Shown: in pieces, positions 1 through 9,205 of the stretch
How the letters are laid out: every line of letters begins with the position of its first letter
How positions within the stretch are numbered: the first letter of the stretch is position 1
NCBI GenBank assembly: GCA_021800445.1
Contig: JAJYYZ010000012.1
Location: forward strand, 1-46,039
Direction of reading: 5' to 3'
DNA length: 46,039 bases
Source of the DNA: a bacterium
GTDB lineage: Bacteria > Thermotogota > Thermotogae > Mesoaciditogales > Mesoaciditogaceae
Notes under the pieces: model-generated
The model's input: the letters and a program-made list of their open reading frames with translations, nothing else
Databases searched by the model: none
What the model was told of the DNA's origin: nothing
Position numbers and translations under genes: made by a program

Positions 1-2
1 AC

Positions 3-182
3 AGGATAATACTTCAGGGAGATGTTCCAAGTCCTGCGAACCCGCCGTCCGGATGCAGATTTCGTACGAGATGCTGGCTTGCACAACCGATATGTGCTCA
101 GGAAGAGCCAAAACTTGAGGAAGTATCACATGGACATTTTGTCGCATGTCATTTCTGGGAAACAATCCAGGATCAAAACTAA
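3..182 (+). CDS. Oligo/dipeptide ABC transporter ATP-binding protein, C-terminal end (partial)
   Basis: The window opens inside this gene; only the last 59 codons are present, and the reading frame starts at base 3. The peptide runs from [14 protein letters not shown] to a TAA stop. It carries the C-terminal Cys pattern of Opp/Dpp-type ATPases: C-x5-C-x6-C, then a fourth Cys 17 residues later in FVACHFWE. This tail follows the nucleotide-binding domain in OppD/OppF/DppD/DppF proteins, and its cysteines are thought to hold an Fe-S cluster. The stop lies 14 nt before the GTG start of the binding-protein gene, so the two are probably one operon. Whether it is the D or the F subunit cannot be told from the tail. 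Confidence 0.85.
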   Translation, partial: RIILQGDVPSPANPPSGCRFRTRCWLAQPICAQEEPKLEEVSHGHFVACHFWETIQDQN

Positions 183-196
183 AGGAGGGATTGAAT

Positions 197-2056
197 GTGA
201 GAAAGATTTTAGTTGCGGTTACAATCGTTTTGATAGGCATTTTTTCGATCGGAATTGCCGAAAATGTGGTAAATCCGGATACGGTTGTCGAAGATACTTA
301 TTACAACATCCAAAGCCTTGACCCCGCATGGGTTTCAGACGTTGGATCTGAAGAGGCGATAAGCCAATTCTATGATAACCTCATTCAATATGACGGGACC
401 TCTGTGACAAGATTTTTACCTATGTTGTCTACAAATGTACCTTCAGTTGAAGATGGCACGCTCCTTGATAACGGAACGACTTATATTTTCCATATCAGAC
501 AGGGCGTCTACTTTCACAACGGTGATCTTCTAACGCCGCAGGATGTTGTCTATTCTCTCGAAAGGGCAGTTTTATTCGACAGAGCAGGAGGTCCTTCGTG
601 GATGCTTTCAGAGCCGTTACTTCCGAAAATAAATGGAAAGTACGTTGATTCAATAACCCAATGGGCTGCCAAACTTGCAGGAGTTAAATCGTGGGATGAT
701 CTTTTTGCAACGGGCACAAAAAATCCTCTCAACGCATCTTACAAGCAGGCTTTGGTAGATGCATTCAATCTTCTCGCGAAGGACTTTGAGATAAAGGGAG
801 ATGAAGTTATAATCCATCTTCCACATCCATACGCTCCATTTCTTGCGACACTCGCACATTACAACACATTGACGTCTGTATTGGATGAACAATGGTGTGC
901 AGCGCACAAAGCATGGAACGGAAAAGCAGATGATTGGTGGTACTACCACAATCCCACAGTTAACGATGATCCGTTATACAACATTGAAAATGGAACCGGA
1001 CCTTTTGAACTCGTGAATTGGAGCGGTGGATTGCAGATTACATTCAAAAGATTTGACAAATACTGGGCTGGGCCTGCAAAGATAAAATATGGCGTTATAA
1101 ATGATGTTTCCGAATTCACGACAAGAAAACTCGATTTGACAAGAGGACAGGCAGATGTTATAAATGTCCTTGTGCCGTATCTAAGTCAAGTTGAGGGAAT
1201 TTCAGGAGTCAAAGTTTACACACATTTGCCTACTTTCGCGATTGATTCGATATTCTTCACATGGAATGTCAACGATCAAGGCGGAAATCCGTATCTTGGA
1301 TCCGGGAAATTAGATGGACATGGCATACCGTCTGACTTTTTCTCCAACAAAGATGTGAGAATGGCATTTGAGTATCTCTTTCCTTACAGCACATACATAA
1401 AACAGGTATGGCTCGATCAGGCTTTGATACCGAATGGAGCCGTTCCAAAGGGCTTGCTCGGTTATAATCCGGCAACTCCGACTACATTCCACCAAGATCT
1501 TGCAAAGGCTGCAGAATATTTCAAGAAAGCGTACAATGGAGAGTTATGGAACAAAGGTTTTGAATTCACAGCAGTTTACAACACAGGTAACACCCAAAGG
1601 CAAACGGCACTCGAAATGCTTCAATATTACGCATCACAGGTTAATCCAAAATTCAAAATAAACATAGTAAGTGAATTATGGGCAACTTATTTGAACGATT
1701 TGATGATGAACAGAATTCCTATGTTCATGATTGGATGGACGGGCGGTCCCGATCCATACGACTCGGCACAGCCTTTCTACGGTTCTGGCGGAGCGTTTGG
1801 GGCATTTCTTGGATCATCTTACAGAGAATGGGCAAGGGAATACATGGATCCACTGCTTTCGGACTCGATGAGTACGACTGATCCACAAAAGCGCGCCGAA
1901 ATCTTTACGGAAATGAACACGATAGCCCATGATAATGCACTCTTTCTCTTCACAGACCAGCAGGAAGGCGTAGCGGTAATGCGCACATGGCTTAAAGGAT
2001 GGGAGTACAATCCAATGAGCTTTTTGAGATTGAATTTCTATTCTTTATCTAAATAA
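197..2056 (+). CDS. Family-5 extracellular solute-binding protein (peptide/oligopeptide ABC transporter), copy 1
   Basis: This 619-residue protein captures the substrate, probably peptides, for an Opp/Dpp-type importer outside the membrane. The start is taken as GTG at 197 because AAAGGAGGG at 181-189 sits about 7 nt upstream. It then opens with a clean signal peptide, MRKILVAVTI... ending near GIA|EN, with no lipobox Cys. Family features include the N-terminal LDPAWVSD segment, the YIFHIRQGVYFHNGDLLTPQ block and the LDLTRGQADV repeat-like region. It is closely similar in sequence to the copies at 5460 and 11540 and most like the latter. It sits between the ATPase tail and a DppC-type permease. 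Substrate identity is inferred from family and context only. Confidence 0.9.
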   Translation: MRKILVAVTIVLIGIFSIGIAENVVNPDTVVEDTYYNIQSLDPAWVSDVGSEEAISQFYDNLIQYDGTSVTRFLPMLSTNVPSVEDGTLLDNGTTYIFHIRQGVYFHNGDLLTPQDVVYSLERAVLFDRAGGPSWMLSEPLLPKINGKYVDSITQWAAKLAGVKSWDDLFATGTKNPLNASYKQALVDAFNLLAKDFEIKGDEVIIHLPHPYAPFLATLAHYNTLTSVLDEQWCAAHKAWNGKADDWWYYHNPTVNDDPLYNIENGTGPFELVNWSGGLQITFKRFDKYWAGPAKIKYGVINDVSEFTTRKLDLTRGQADVINVLVPYLSQVEGISGVKVYTHLPTFAIDSIFFTWNVNDQGGNPYLGSGKLDGHGIPSDFFSNKDVRMAFEYLFPYSTYIKQVWLDQALIPNGAVPKGLLGYNPATPTTFHQDLAKAAEYFKKAYNGELWNKGFEFTAVYNTGNTQRQTALEMLQYYASQVNPKFKINIVSELWATYLNDLMMNRIPMFMIGWTGGPDPYDSAQPFYGSGGAFGAFLGSSYREWAREYMDPLLSDSMSTTDPQKRAEIFTEMNTIAHDNALFLFTDQQEGVAVMRTWLKGWEYNPMSFLRLNFYSLSK

Positions 2057-2069
2057 GCAGGTGATTTAG

Positions 2070-2954
2070 ATGGAAGAGATCCTCAGGACAGTTAAAAAAA
2101 TAATGAGAAACGCAGTTTCACTGTTAGGTGTCGTACTCGTTTCCTTTTTCATAGTGGTAGCGATTTGCGCTCCATTTCTTGCACCTCCATCCTATCCTGG
2201 GGATCCTTACCAAATGCCAAGAAGTGGCTGGAGCGTTACACCTCAGCCTCCATCTTTACAAAATCCATTCGGTACGACGGAAGGACAATACAACATATAT
2301 TACGGGGTCATATGGGGCACAAGAACTGCCTTCAGGGTAGGGCTTATAGTGATTGGCTTTGCGCTTACAATAGGGCTTATCATGGGTACGCTTGCGGCTT
2401 ACTTTGGAGGCTGGATTGACGAATTGCTTATGAGGATAACGGATATCTTTCTTGCGTTTCCATTTCTTGTAGGTGTTATAGTGCTTGTCACAATTCTCGG
2501 ACCCGGTCTAAATCACGTCATGCTTGCAATGATAATTTTCTACTGGATGACCTTTGCAAGACTTATAAGAGGTAGTATTCTTCAGGTCAAAGAAAATCAA
2601 TATGTGATGGCATCCGTTGCGCTTGGGGCACCGGGATATGGCATCATCGCGCACCATTTGATTCCAAATTCCATATATCCAATCATAATTCAGGTTTCAA
2701 TGGACATGGCGACAATTCCTTTACTTGCGGCAGCCTTATCTTTTCTTGGGCTTGGAGCTCCCGTTGGATATGCAGACTGGGGACAACTTGTGGCCTTTTC
2801 GAGAAACTGGATAATATCTTCAAATGGAGGAAATCCTTTTCAATTTTGGTACACAATCTTTTTTCCGGCAATAACCATAGTGCTTTACGCGCTTGGCTGG
2901 AATTTGCTTGGAGACACTCTAAGAGACATTCTTGATCCAAAAATGCTGATATGA
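2070..2954 (+). CDS. dppC: Peptide ABC transporter permease, DppC/OppC type
   Basis: This 294-residue inner-membrane permease has a short cytoplasmic N-terminus, a first membrane helix (VSLLGVVLVSFFIVV), the conserved periplasmic PFGTTEGQ-like segment, and five further helices. The coupling-loop region contains ASVALGAPGYGIIAHHLIPN, the EAA-loop equivalent that contacts the ATPase. The C-terminus GDTLRDILDPKM is typical of DppC. It starts 13 nt after the binding-protein stop with AGGTGAT as SD. A DppB-type partner permease is not in the window; it must lie upstream of base 1 or elsewhere. Amidohydrolase A follows after 13 nt, so all are likely co-transcribed. Confidence 0.92.
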   Translation: MEEILRTVKKIMRNAVSLLGVVLVSFFIVVAICAPFLAPPSYPGDPYQMPRSGWSVTPQPPSLQNPFGTTEGQYNIYYGVIWGTRTAFRVGLIVIGFALTIGLIMGTLAAYFGGWIDELLMRITDIFLAFPFLVGVIVLVTILGPGLNHVMLAMIIFYWMTFARLIRGSILQVKENQYVMASVALGAPGYGIIAHHLIPNSIYPIIIQVSMDMATIPLLAAALSFLGLGAPVGYADWGQLVAFSRNWIISSNGGNPFQFWYTIFFPAITIVLYALGWNLLGDTLRDILDPKMLI

Positions 2955-2967
2955 AGGAGAGAACAAC

Positions 2968-4176
2968 ATGTACGTGCTAAATCACATGAATTTGATCGAT
3001 GGTAACGGTAACGTTTTAGAGGATGCCGTTGTTGTAGTTGAAGGAACGAAGATCCGGGATGTTCGAAAAAACAACGATCATGTACCGGATGGGGCCGAAG
3101 TTATAGACATGAAAGGATACACAATGCTTCCAGGCATGATAGACGCTCATATGCACTTAGGAGGAAATGGGGAGCCAAACAGAGAACTTGCCATGTTGAA
3201 AGAGTTGCTTCCGATGACAACTTTAAAGGCGTATGTTAATGCCAGATCCGATCTTATGGCCGGTTTTACGACGGTAAGGTCGATGGGAGACAGAGGATTT
3301 CTCGATATATCTTTAAAGCAGGCCATAGAAAGTGGTCTGGTAGAAGGACCAAGAATGAAGGTATCGGGACAGGCCATTTCTATGACCGGGGGTCATGGCG
3401 ACAGATGGCTTGCGCCGGAGGTAAGTGCGAATGGATACGGCGTTATAGCCGATGGCCCGGATGAAATGAGAAAGGCTGCGAGATATCAACTGAAGATGGG
3501 TGCAGACGTTGTGAAGATGATGGCTACCGGCGGAGTTATGTCTGAAGGAGACGAACCTGGCTCGCCACAACTTACGGAAGAAGAGATGAGAGCGGCAGTT
3601 GAAGAGGCGCACAAAGTAGGGAAGAAAGCGGCCGCCCATGCTCAAGGTACGGAAGGAATAAAAAATGCCATAAGGGCAGGGATCGATTCGATAGAGCACG
3701 GCATATTTTTGGACGATGAAGCCATTGAAATGATGAAAAAGGAAGGAGTGTTTTTGGTCGCCACTCTTGTGGCGCCGTACAACATAAAAAAATACGGACG
3801 TGAGGCTGGAATTCCGGAACACGCCGTGAGAAAGACTGAAGAGATAATAAGTTATCATGCGGATAGTTTTTCGAGGGCCTACAAAGCCGGAGTGAAGATA
3901 GCGATGGGTACCGATGCCGCCACACCTTTCAACAGACATGGCGAAAATGCTCAGGAATTGGTTTTGATGGTAGAAAATGGTGCGAAACCTATGGATGCGA
4001 TAATGGCCGCAACAAAGTGGGGATCCGAACTGCTTGGCACGGAAAAGATTGTAGGCACCGTTGAGGCAGAAAAAGAGGCCGATCTGATAGCCGTAGATGG
4101 AGATCCTCTAAAAGATGTATCTGTTTTGAAAAATGTCAAATTCGTCATGAAAGCCGGAAAGATATACAAAAGATGA
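2968..4176 (+). CDS. Metal-dependent amidohydrolase A (prolidase/imidazolonepropionase-like)
   Basis: This 402-residue enzyme of the amidohydrolase superfamily is probably cytoplasmic, as no signal peptide is seen. Metal ligands are visible in order: HMH at 61-63, Lys183 in VVKMMATGGV (the likely carbamylated lysine), His224 in AAHAQGTEG, His244 in SIEHG and Asp316 in GTDAATP. This set is typical of binuclear Xaa-Pro or Xaa-Arg/Lys dipeptidase-type members of the family. Its place after a peptide transporter supports cleavage of imported dipeptides or cyclic amides, but that is inference. SD AAGGAG lies at 2954-2959. The neighbour at 4188 is a paralogue with the same ligand set, suggesting a local duplication. 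Confidence 0.88.
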   Translation: MYVLNHMNLIDGNGNVLEDAVVVVEGTKIRDVRKNNDHVPDGAEVIDMKGYTMLPGMIDAHMHLGGNGEPNRELAMLKELLPMTTLKAYVNARSDLMAGFTTVRSMGDRGFLDISLKQAIESGLVEGPRMKVSGQAISMTGGHGDRWLAPEVSANGYGVIADGPDEMRKAARYQLKMGADVVKMMATGGVMSEGDEPGSPQLTEEEMRAAVEEAHKVGKKAAAHAQGTEGIKNAIRAGIDSIEHGIFLDDEAIEMMKKEGVFLVATLVAPYNIKKYGREAGIPEHAVRKTEEIISYHADSFSRAYKAGVKIAMGTDAATPFNRHGENAQELVLMVENGAKPMDAIMAATKWGSELLGTEKIVGTVEAEKEADLIAVDGDPLKDVSVLKNVKFVMKAGKIYKR

Positions 4177-4187
4177 GGGTGATGGTT

Positions 4188-5432
4188 ATGAAAATGGCAT
4201 TTGTCGGCAGGATCATAGACGGTACGGGTAAAGCGCCCTTTGATGGTGTGGCGCTTATAGACGGTGGAAAAATAGAAAAGGTTGGTTCAGAAAAAGAGGT
4301 TACAATTTCTCCAAAGACAAAGATTATAAAGGTTAACAGCGGTACAATTCTTCCGGGTCTTATAGATTGTCATGTGCATTTGATGGGAGAACGCACTTTG
4401 GACTTCATGAAATCAGCCTTCGAACCTTCAGAATTAAAATCCGTAAGAGCGGCGATGGATTGCTCGAAATTGTTGGATGCCGGCTACACTTCAGTAAGAG
4501 ATGTCGGCGGACTTGGCATATATCTCAAGCGTGCAATAGAAGAAGGCGAAATAAAAGGGCCAAGAATTTTATCTGCTTTTAAAATACTTTCACAAACCGG
4601 TGGCCACGGAGACATGCATTCCCTTCCATTGGATATCGCCGCAAGAGTTGGATTCTCAAGGCTTTGCGATGGGGCAGATGATTGCAGAAAGGCTGCCAGA
4701 GAGCAATTTCGAGAAGGTGCCGATTTCATAAAGATATGTACGACGGGAGGTGTGCTGTCTGAAAGAGATTTGCCCACCTCTGCTCAGTTCACTCTCGATG
4801 AAATACGGGCAATAGTTGAAGAAGCGCAAAGAGTTGGTTCCTTTGTTGCGGCCCATGCCGAAGGTACAGAAGGCATAAAAAACGCGATAAGGGCAGGAGT
4901 AAAAACAATAGAACATGGAGATTTCATCGATGATGAAGGAATAAATTTGATGTTAGAAAATGACAACATACTAATTCCGACATTTTCAATAGGAGAGCGA
5001 ATAATCTCTGAAGGAGAAAAATACAAAGTGCCAGAATGGGGCATAAAAAAAATGCGTCAATTATGGGAGGTCCAAAGCGAAAATTTTAAAAAAGCAAAAC
5101 GTGCAGGCGTGAAAATAGCCACAGGAACTGATTTTGGTGGAGGACCCCTTACTCCACTTGGAGAAAACTCTCAGGAACTGGAGTTGCTCGTCAAAGAAGG
5201 ATTTACACCTATGGAAGCCATAGTTGCCACGACAAAGACAGCCTCAGAGGCTTTAAACATGGAAGATAAAGTCGGAACTTTGGAAGGTGGGAAATTTGCG
5301 GATTTGATTGTCGTAAACGGAGATCCTCTGTCAGATATTTCAATATTGAGGAAGACAGAGAATATCAAGGTTGTGGTAAAAGGTGGCGTAATCGAGAAAC
5401 ATTTGAGGTCTGACAAAATAGTGTTTTCCTGA
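4188..5432 (+). CDS. Metal-dependent amidohydrolase B (paralogue of A)
   Basis: A 414-residue paralogue of the preceding gene. Ligands are HVH at 62-64, Lys182 in FIKICTTGGV, His223 in AAHAEGTEG, His243 in TIEHGDF and Asp315 in GTDFGGG. In-frame ATGs lie at 4173, 4182, 4188 and 4194. The 4173 codon would overlap the previous stop but has no SD. GAGGG at 4175-4179 is well spaced for 4188, which is chosen here. The protein starts with the usual N-terminal beta-strand domain (MKMAFVGRIIDGTGKAPFDG), so any of these starts gives an intact enzyme. It is probably co-transcribed with A and with the binding protein that follows 27 nt later. The substrate cannot be assigned from sequence. Confidence 0.87.
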   Translation: MKMAFVGRIIDGTGKAPFDGVALIDGGKIEKVGSEKEVTISPKTKIIKVNSGTILPGLIDCHVHLMGERTLDFMKSAFEPSELKSVRAAMDCSKLLDAGYTSVRDVGGLGIYLKRAIEEGEIKGPRILSAFKILSQTGGHGDMHSLPLDIAARVGFSRLCDGADDCRKAAREQFREGADFIKICTTGGVLSERDLPTSAQFTLDEIRAIVEEAQRVGSFVAAHAEGTEGIKNAIRAGVKTIEHGDFIDDEGINLMLENDNILIPTFSIGERIISEGEKYKVPEWGIKKMRQLWEVQSENFKKAKRAGVKIATGTDFGGGPLTPLGENSQELELLVKEGFTPMEAIVATTKTASEALNMEDKVGTLEGGKFADLIVVNGDPLSDISILRKTENIKVVVKGGVIEKHLRSDKIVFS

Positions 5433-5459
5433 AATAAAAATTCATATGGAGGTGGTTAG

Positions 5460-7316
5460 ATGAAGCATAAATGGTTTTTTGTAACAGGTGTATTGATTTT
5501 ATTCTCAATTATGACTTTGGCCTCAGTACCAAATCCCGATACCGTAGTCTACGAGCAGGAAAGAGCGGCAGAGACTCTCGATCCGGCTATGGTCATCGAT
5601 ACGGCCTCTGGAGAGGTACTCGACAACATCTACCAGACCCTTATTACATTTGATGGCACATTTTTGACACGTTACGTGCCTGTGCTTGCAACAAATGTAC
5701 CTTCTGTCAAAGACGGTACAATCCTCGATAACGGCATGACCTACGTTTTTCACATAAGGAAGGGAGTCCATTTTCAAAATGGAGATTTGCTTACGCCTTA
5801 CGATATAGTTTATTCATTTGAAAGATTTGTCGTGACGGGCATGGCCGGAGGCAATTCATACGTATTGACCGAGCCTCTACTTCCGGAGATAAACGGCAAT
5901 TATGTTAACAACATCTCAAAATGGGCAGTCAAACTTGCAGGCGTGAAATCATGGAATGATTTATTTGCCACCAATACGACCACACCAAAGAACGAGGCGT
6001 ACAAAAAAGCCCTCGTAGACACTTTTGATCTTTTATCCAAAGCCTTTGAGATAAAAGGCAATGATGTCATAATACACCTTGCCCATCCATTTTCATCCGA
6101 TCTTTTCTTCAGTTATCTCGAAGGGATAGACATTTTGGACGCGAAATGGGCTTCGGATAACGGAGCATGGCCTGGAACGGCAGACACATGGTGGAATTAT
6201 TACAATCCCGAACGCCAGGCAGATCCGCTTTATTCCATAACAAATGGAACAGGGCCATTTGAATTGCAATCATGGACTCAAGGAAGGGAGGTTGTTTTAA
6301 AGCGTTTTGATGGTTACTGGGGAGAGCCAGCAAAGATAAAATACGCCGTCATAAAAACAGTTTCTGAATTCACGACAAGAAAACTCGATCTGATGCGCGG
6401 AGATGCCGACATAATCTCTGTGCCTCCGGCCTACATTACCCAGGTGGAAAATATTCCAGGAGTGAAGATTTCCGAAAACATACCCGAACTTGCCCAGTAT
6501 CAACTGTCATTTGCATTCAGTGTCAATCCGCACAGCAAATACATTTATTCCGGCAAACTGGATGGCAGCGGAATTCCGCCCGATTTCTTTTCAAATTTAG
6601 ATGTAAGAAAGGGTTTCGAATACCTATTTTCGCACCAAACGTATGTGAAAGATGTCTGGAACGGACTTGGAATAGTGCCTAACAGTCCGATATGCACAGG
6701 TCTTATAGGATACGATCCCGATCTTCCCGCGTACCATCAGGATCTGGCAAAAGCTGCTGAATATTTCAAGAAAGCGTACAACGGAGAAGTGTGGAAAAAG
6801 GGATTCAAATTCGCAATAATCTACAATTCCACCGATCCGACGATGCAGGAAGCGTGCGAGATGTTAAGTGCCTATGCCCAGCAGGTAAATCCCAAATTTG
6901 ACGTTGTGGCAGTGCCTGTATTGTGGCAGACACTTGTTGGAGAATTTCTCGGTAACGATCTTCCGATGGTGGCCCTTGACTGGTTTGCAAATACATCTTA
7001 CGATCGCGTTTACGGTTATCTTGATTCATCTGGAGTTTACGGAGAAGCGCTCGGGCAAAATTTCAGCGCGTTTGGAAAAGATGAATTCGATCCTCTTATA
7101 AACGCGGCAGTTTCTGCGACCTCTGACAGTGTTGCGGAGAAACTTTACAAAGAGATAAGTCTAAAAGCGTACGAAGATGCCATCATGATATGGTTGATTC
7201 AGCCATCACGGCAATTGGTTTACAGAGATTGGCTGCATGGCCTTTATCCAACAAATTACAATCCGAGTTATTCTAAAGATCTTCATTTTTACGGTTTGTA
7301 CAAATCGGATAATTAA
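5460..7316 (+). CDS. Family-5 extracellular solute-binding protein (peptide ABC transporter), copy 2
   Basis: A 618-residue exported binding protein with signal peptide MKHKWFFVTGVLILF... cleaved near LAS|VP; no lipobox Cys. The start is ATG 5460 with a strong SD, GGAGGTGG, just upstream. It has the same block order as copy 1: LDPAMVID, YVFHIRKGVHFQNGDLLTP, GTGPFELQSW, and LDLMRGDADI in place of LDLTRGQADV. It is more diverged from copies 1 and 3 than those are from each other. No permease or ATPase genes accompany it; it is followed by an APC permease. It may be an orphan binding protein feeding the importer encoded at the left edge, possibly with another specificity. Confidence 0.9.
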   Translation: MKHKWFFVTGVLILFSIMTLASVPNPDTVVYEQERAAETLDPAMVIDTASGEVLDNIYQTLITFDGTFLTRYVPVLATNVPSVKDGTILDNGMTYVFHIRKGVHFQNGDLLTPYDIVYSFERFVVTGMAGGNSYVLTEPLLPEINGNYVNNISKWAVKLAGVKSWNDLFATNTTTPKNEAYKKALVDTFDLLSKAFEIKGNDVIIHLAHPFSSDLFFSYLEGIDILDAKWASDNGAWPGTADTWWNYYNPERQADPLYSITNGTGPFELQSWTQGREVVLKRFDGYWGEPAKIKYAVIKTVSEFTTRKLDLMRGDADIISVPPAYITQVENIPGVKISENIPELAQYQLSFAFSVNPHSKYIYSGKLDGSGIPPDFFSNLDVRKGFEYLFSHQTYVKDVWNGLGIVPNSPICTGLIGYDPDLPAYHQDLAKAAEYFKKAYNGEVWKKGFKFAIIYNSTDPTMQEACEMLSAYAQQVNPKFDVVAVPVLWQTLVGEFLGNDLPMVALDWFANTSYDRVYGYLDSSGVYGEALGQNFSAFGKDEFDPLINAAVSATSDSVAEKLYKEISLKAYEDAIMIWLIQPSRQLVYRDWLHGLYPTNYNPSYSKDLHFYGLYKSDN

Positions 7317-7342
7317 GAAACTTACATAGGGAGGTGATTTTC

Positions 7343-9205
7343 TTGACAGATCAAAAAGATAGTGAAATAAGACCGGCAGAGGTTATAGCGAAAGAATCGG
7401 ATAAAAAACTCAAAAAGGCTTTAAGTCTTCAGGATTTATTTTTTCTTTCAATGGGAGGGATAATAGGTTCTGGATGGCTGCTGGGAGTCGCAGGTGCTGC
7501 CGGTACTGCAGGACCCGCATCAATACTGTCATGGATAATAGGAGGAGTCATAGTTTTATTCATAGCCTTGACCTTTGCAGAAATTTCAGGTGCAATTCCA
7601 AAAAGTGGTGCCATTGTGAGGTATCCTCATCTGGCCTATGGCGGTTACACGGGATACATAATAGGATGGGCTTATATGTTGAGTGCCGTAACGGTGCCAA
7701 CAGTTGAGGCCGAAGCGGTACTAACTTACGCTTCAACCTACGTTCCCGGTCTTTTTCACACGGTATCCGGCGTATCGGTTTTGACTCCTGTTGGTATATT
7801 GGCCGGTGTGGCTTTGTTAATCGCATTTTTCTTTTTAAATTGGTTCGGTATAAGATTCCTTGGTAAATTCAACTCGATTGCCACATGGTGGAAATTCATC
7901 ATTCCAACACTTACATTTATCTTTCTGCTTTTCATGTTCAACAAGTCAAATTTAGTCTCTCACGGAGGATTTTTCCCGTTGGGAATTGGCAGTATGTTTT
8001 ACGCAATTCCATCAGCGGGAATAGTCTTTTCTTACCTTGGATTCAGGCAAGCGCTTGAATTTGGTGGAGAGGCAAAAAATCCTCAAAGGGATGTTCCGAG
8101 AGCGACTGTGTATTCTGTGCTGGCCGCGATAGCACTTTACACACTTTTGCAGGTTGCTTTTTTGGGAGCAATCAAATGGCCAACCGGCACAACATGGTCT
8201 ACATTGACCTCGTCTTCTTTGGGTTCCGCACCGTTTTTCACAGAATTGCAATACAGCGGAATAGCGCTATTCATAGCATTTTCTTATTTTTTGCTTATTG
8301 ATGCCTGGATTTCCCCCAGCGGGACCGGCTGGATATACTCTGGTAATTCTGCAAGGGTGTTGTATGGCATAGCGGCAGATGGGTATTTTCCATCTTCACT
8401 GCTTAAAATTCATAGTAAGACAAGAATACCCTATATTGCACTGATAGCAAGTCTTGTGCTCGGAGTGGTCTTCTTTTTGCCGTTTCCGTCGTGGTATCTT
8501 TTTGTGGGCTTTATATCCAGTGCCACAGTACTAACTTACGTAATGGGGCCACTGGCACTGATGACCTTTAGAAAACATGCACCACAACTTCACAGACCAT
8601 TCCATTTGCCTTACGCATCTGTAATAGCCCCGATTGCTTTTGTTGGAGGAGCTCTTATCGTTTACTGGTCTGGAATCACAACCTTTACGATGATCTTTTA
8701 CACAACATTTATAGGAATCCCGATATTTTATTTTCTTTACGCCTCTAAGAAATTAAATCTTTCAAAACTTTTCGCTTACACAATAGGACTAATAGAATTA
8801 GTCATAGCGATAGGTGCTTTGGTGATCAATTACATGTATGTACTTTACCCGTCTTCCAAAGAATCGCTGGGGACAAGAACAGAAATATTTCTTTCGAGTC
8901 TGGCTGTAATGGCCGGAATTGTCCTGTTATTCACGGCAATAACATCGTTAAAAGTTTCTCAAAAAGATAAACAGATGTTTTTAAGTTCCTATTGGTTGCT
9001 TTCTTTGATGATAGTGACTGAACTATTTTCATATTTTGGAGCATTCGGAAACGATGTTTTAATTCCATTTCCATGGGATACGATTGTGATGATCGTCGTC
9101 TATTCTGTGATATATGTTTTTGCACTTAGAGGTGGACACAACACTGAAGATCTCAGTGTTATAGTGGAAGAACAAAAAGACTCAAATGTTACGGAAATAG
9201 GATAG
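7343..9205 (+). CDS. APC-superfamily amino-acid permease
   Basis: A 620-residue secondary transporter. The start is TTG at 7343, directed by a near-perfect SD (GGGAGGTGA, 7329-7337) with 6-nt spacing; an upstream GTG at 7334 lies inside the SD and is rejected. Membrane helix 1 carries the hallmark unwound motif GGIIGSGWLLG (here ending GVAGAAGTAGP), and further helices follow through IALTFAEISGAIPKSGA and GFRQALEFGGEAKNPQRDVP, a conserved APC loop. About 14 membrane segments can be counted, with a hydrophilic C-terminal tail. It probably imports an amino acid or exchanges it for a product of the neighbouring hydrolases. Substrate is unknown. Confidence 0.88.
   Translation: MTDQKDSEIRPAEVIAKESDKKLKKALSLQDLFFLSMGGIIGSGWLLGVAGAAGTAGPASILSWIIGGVIVLFIALTFAEISGAIPKSGAIVRYPHLAYGGYTGYIIGWAYMLSAVTVPTVEAEAVLTYASTYVPGLFHTVSGVSVLTPVGILAGVALLIAFFFLNWFGIRFLGKFNSIATWWKFIIPTLTFIFLLFMFNKSNLVSHGGFFPLGIGSMFYAIPSAGIVFSYLGFRQALEFGGEAKNPQRDVPRATVYSVLAAIALYTLLQVAFLGAIKWPTGTTWSTLTSSSLGSAPFFTELQYSGIALFIAFSYFLLIDAWISPSGTGWIYSGNSARVLYGIAADGYFPSSLLKIHSKTRIPYIALIASLVLGVVFFLPFPSWYLFVGFISSATVLTYVMGPLALMTFRKHAPQLHRPFHLPYASVIAPIAFVGGALIVYWSGITTFTMIFYTTFIGIPIFYFLYASKKLNLSKLFAYTIGLIELVIAIGALVINYMYVLYPSSKESLGTRTEIFLSSLAVMAGIVLLFTAITSLKVSQKDKQMFLSSYWLLSLMIVTELFSYFGAFGNDVLIPFPWDTIVMIVVYSVIYVFALRGGHNTEDLSVIVEEQKDSNVTEIG

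Noticed and set aside
3313-3939. A 208-codon open frame antisense to amidohydrolase A.
   Set aside because: It is fully antisense to a gene with clear catalytic motifs, has no family signature, and reflects codon bias of the real gene.
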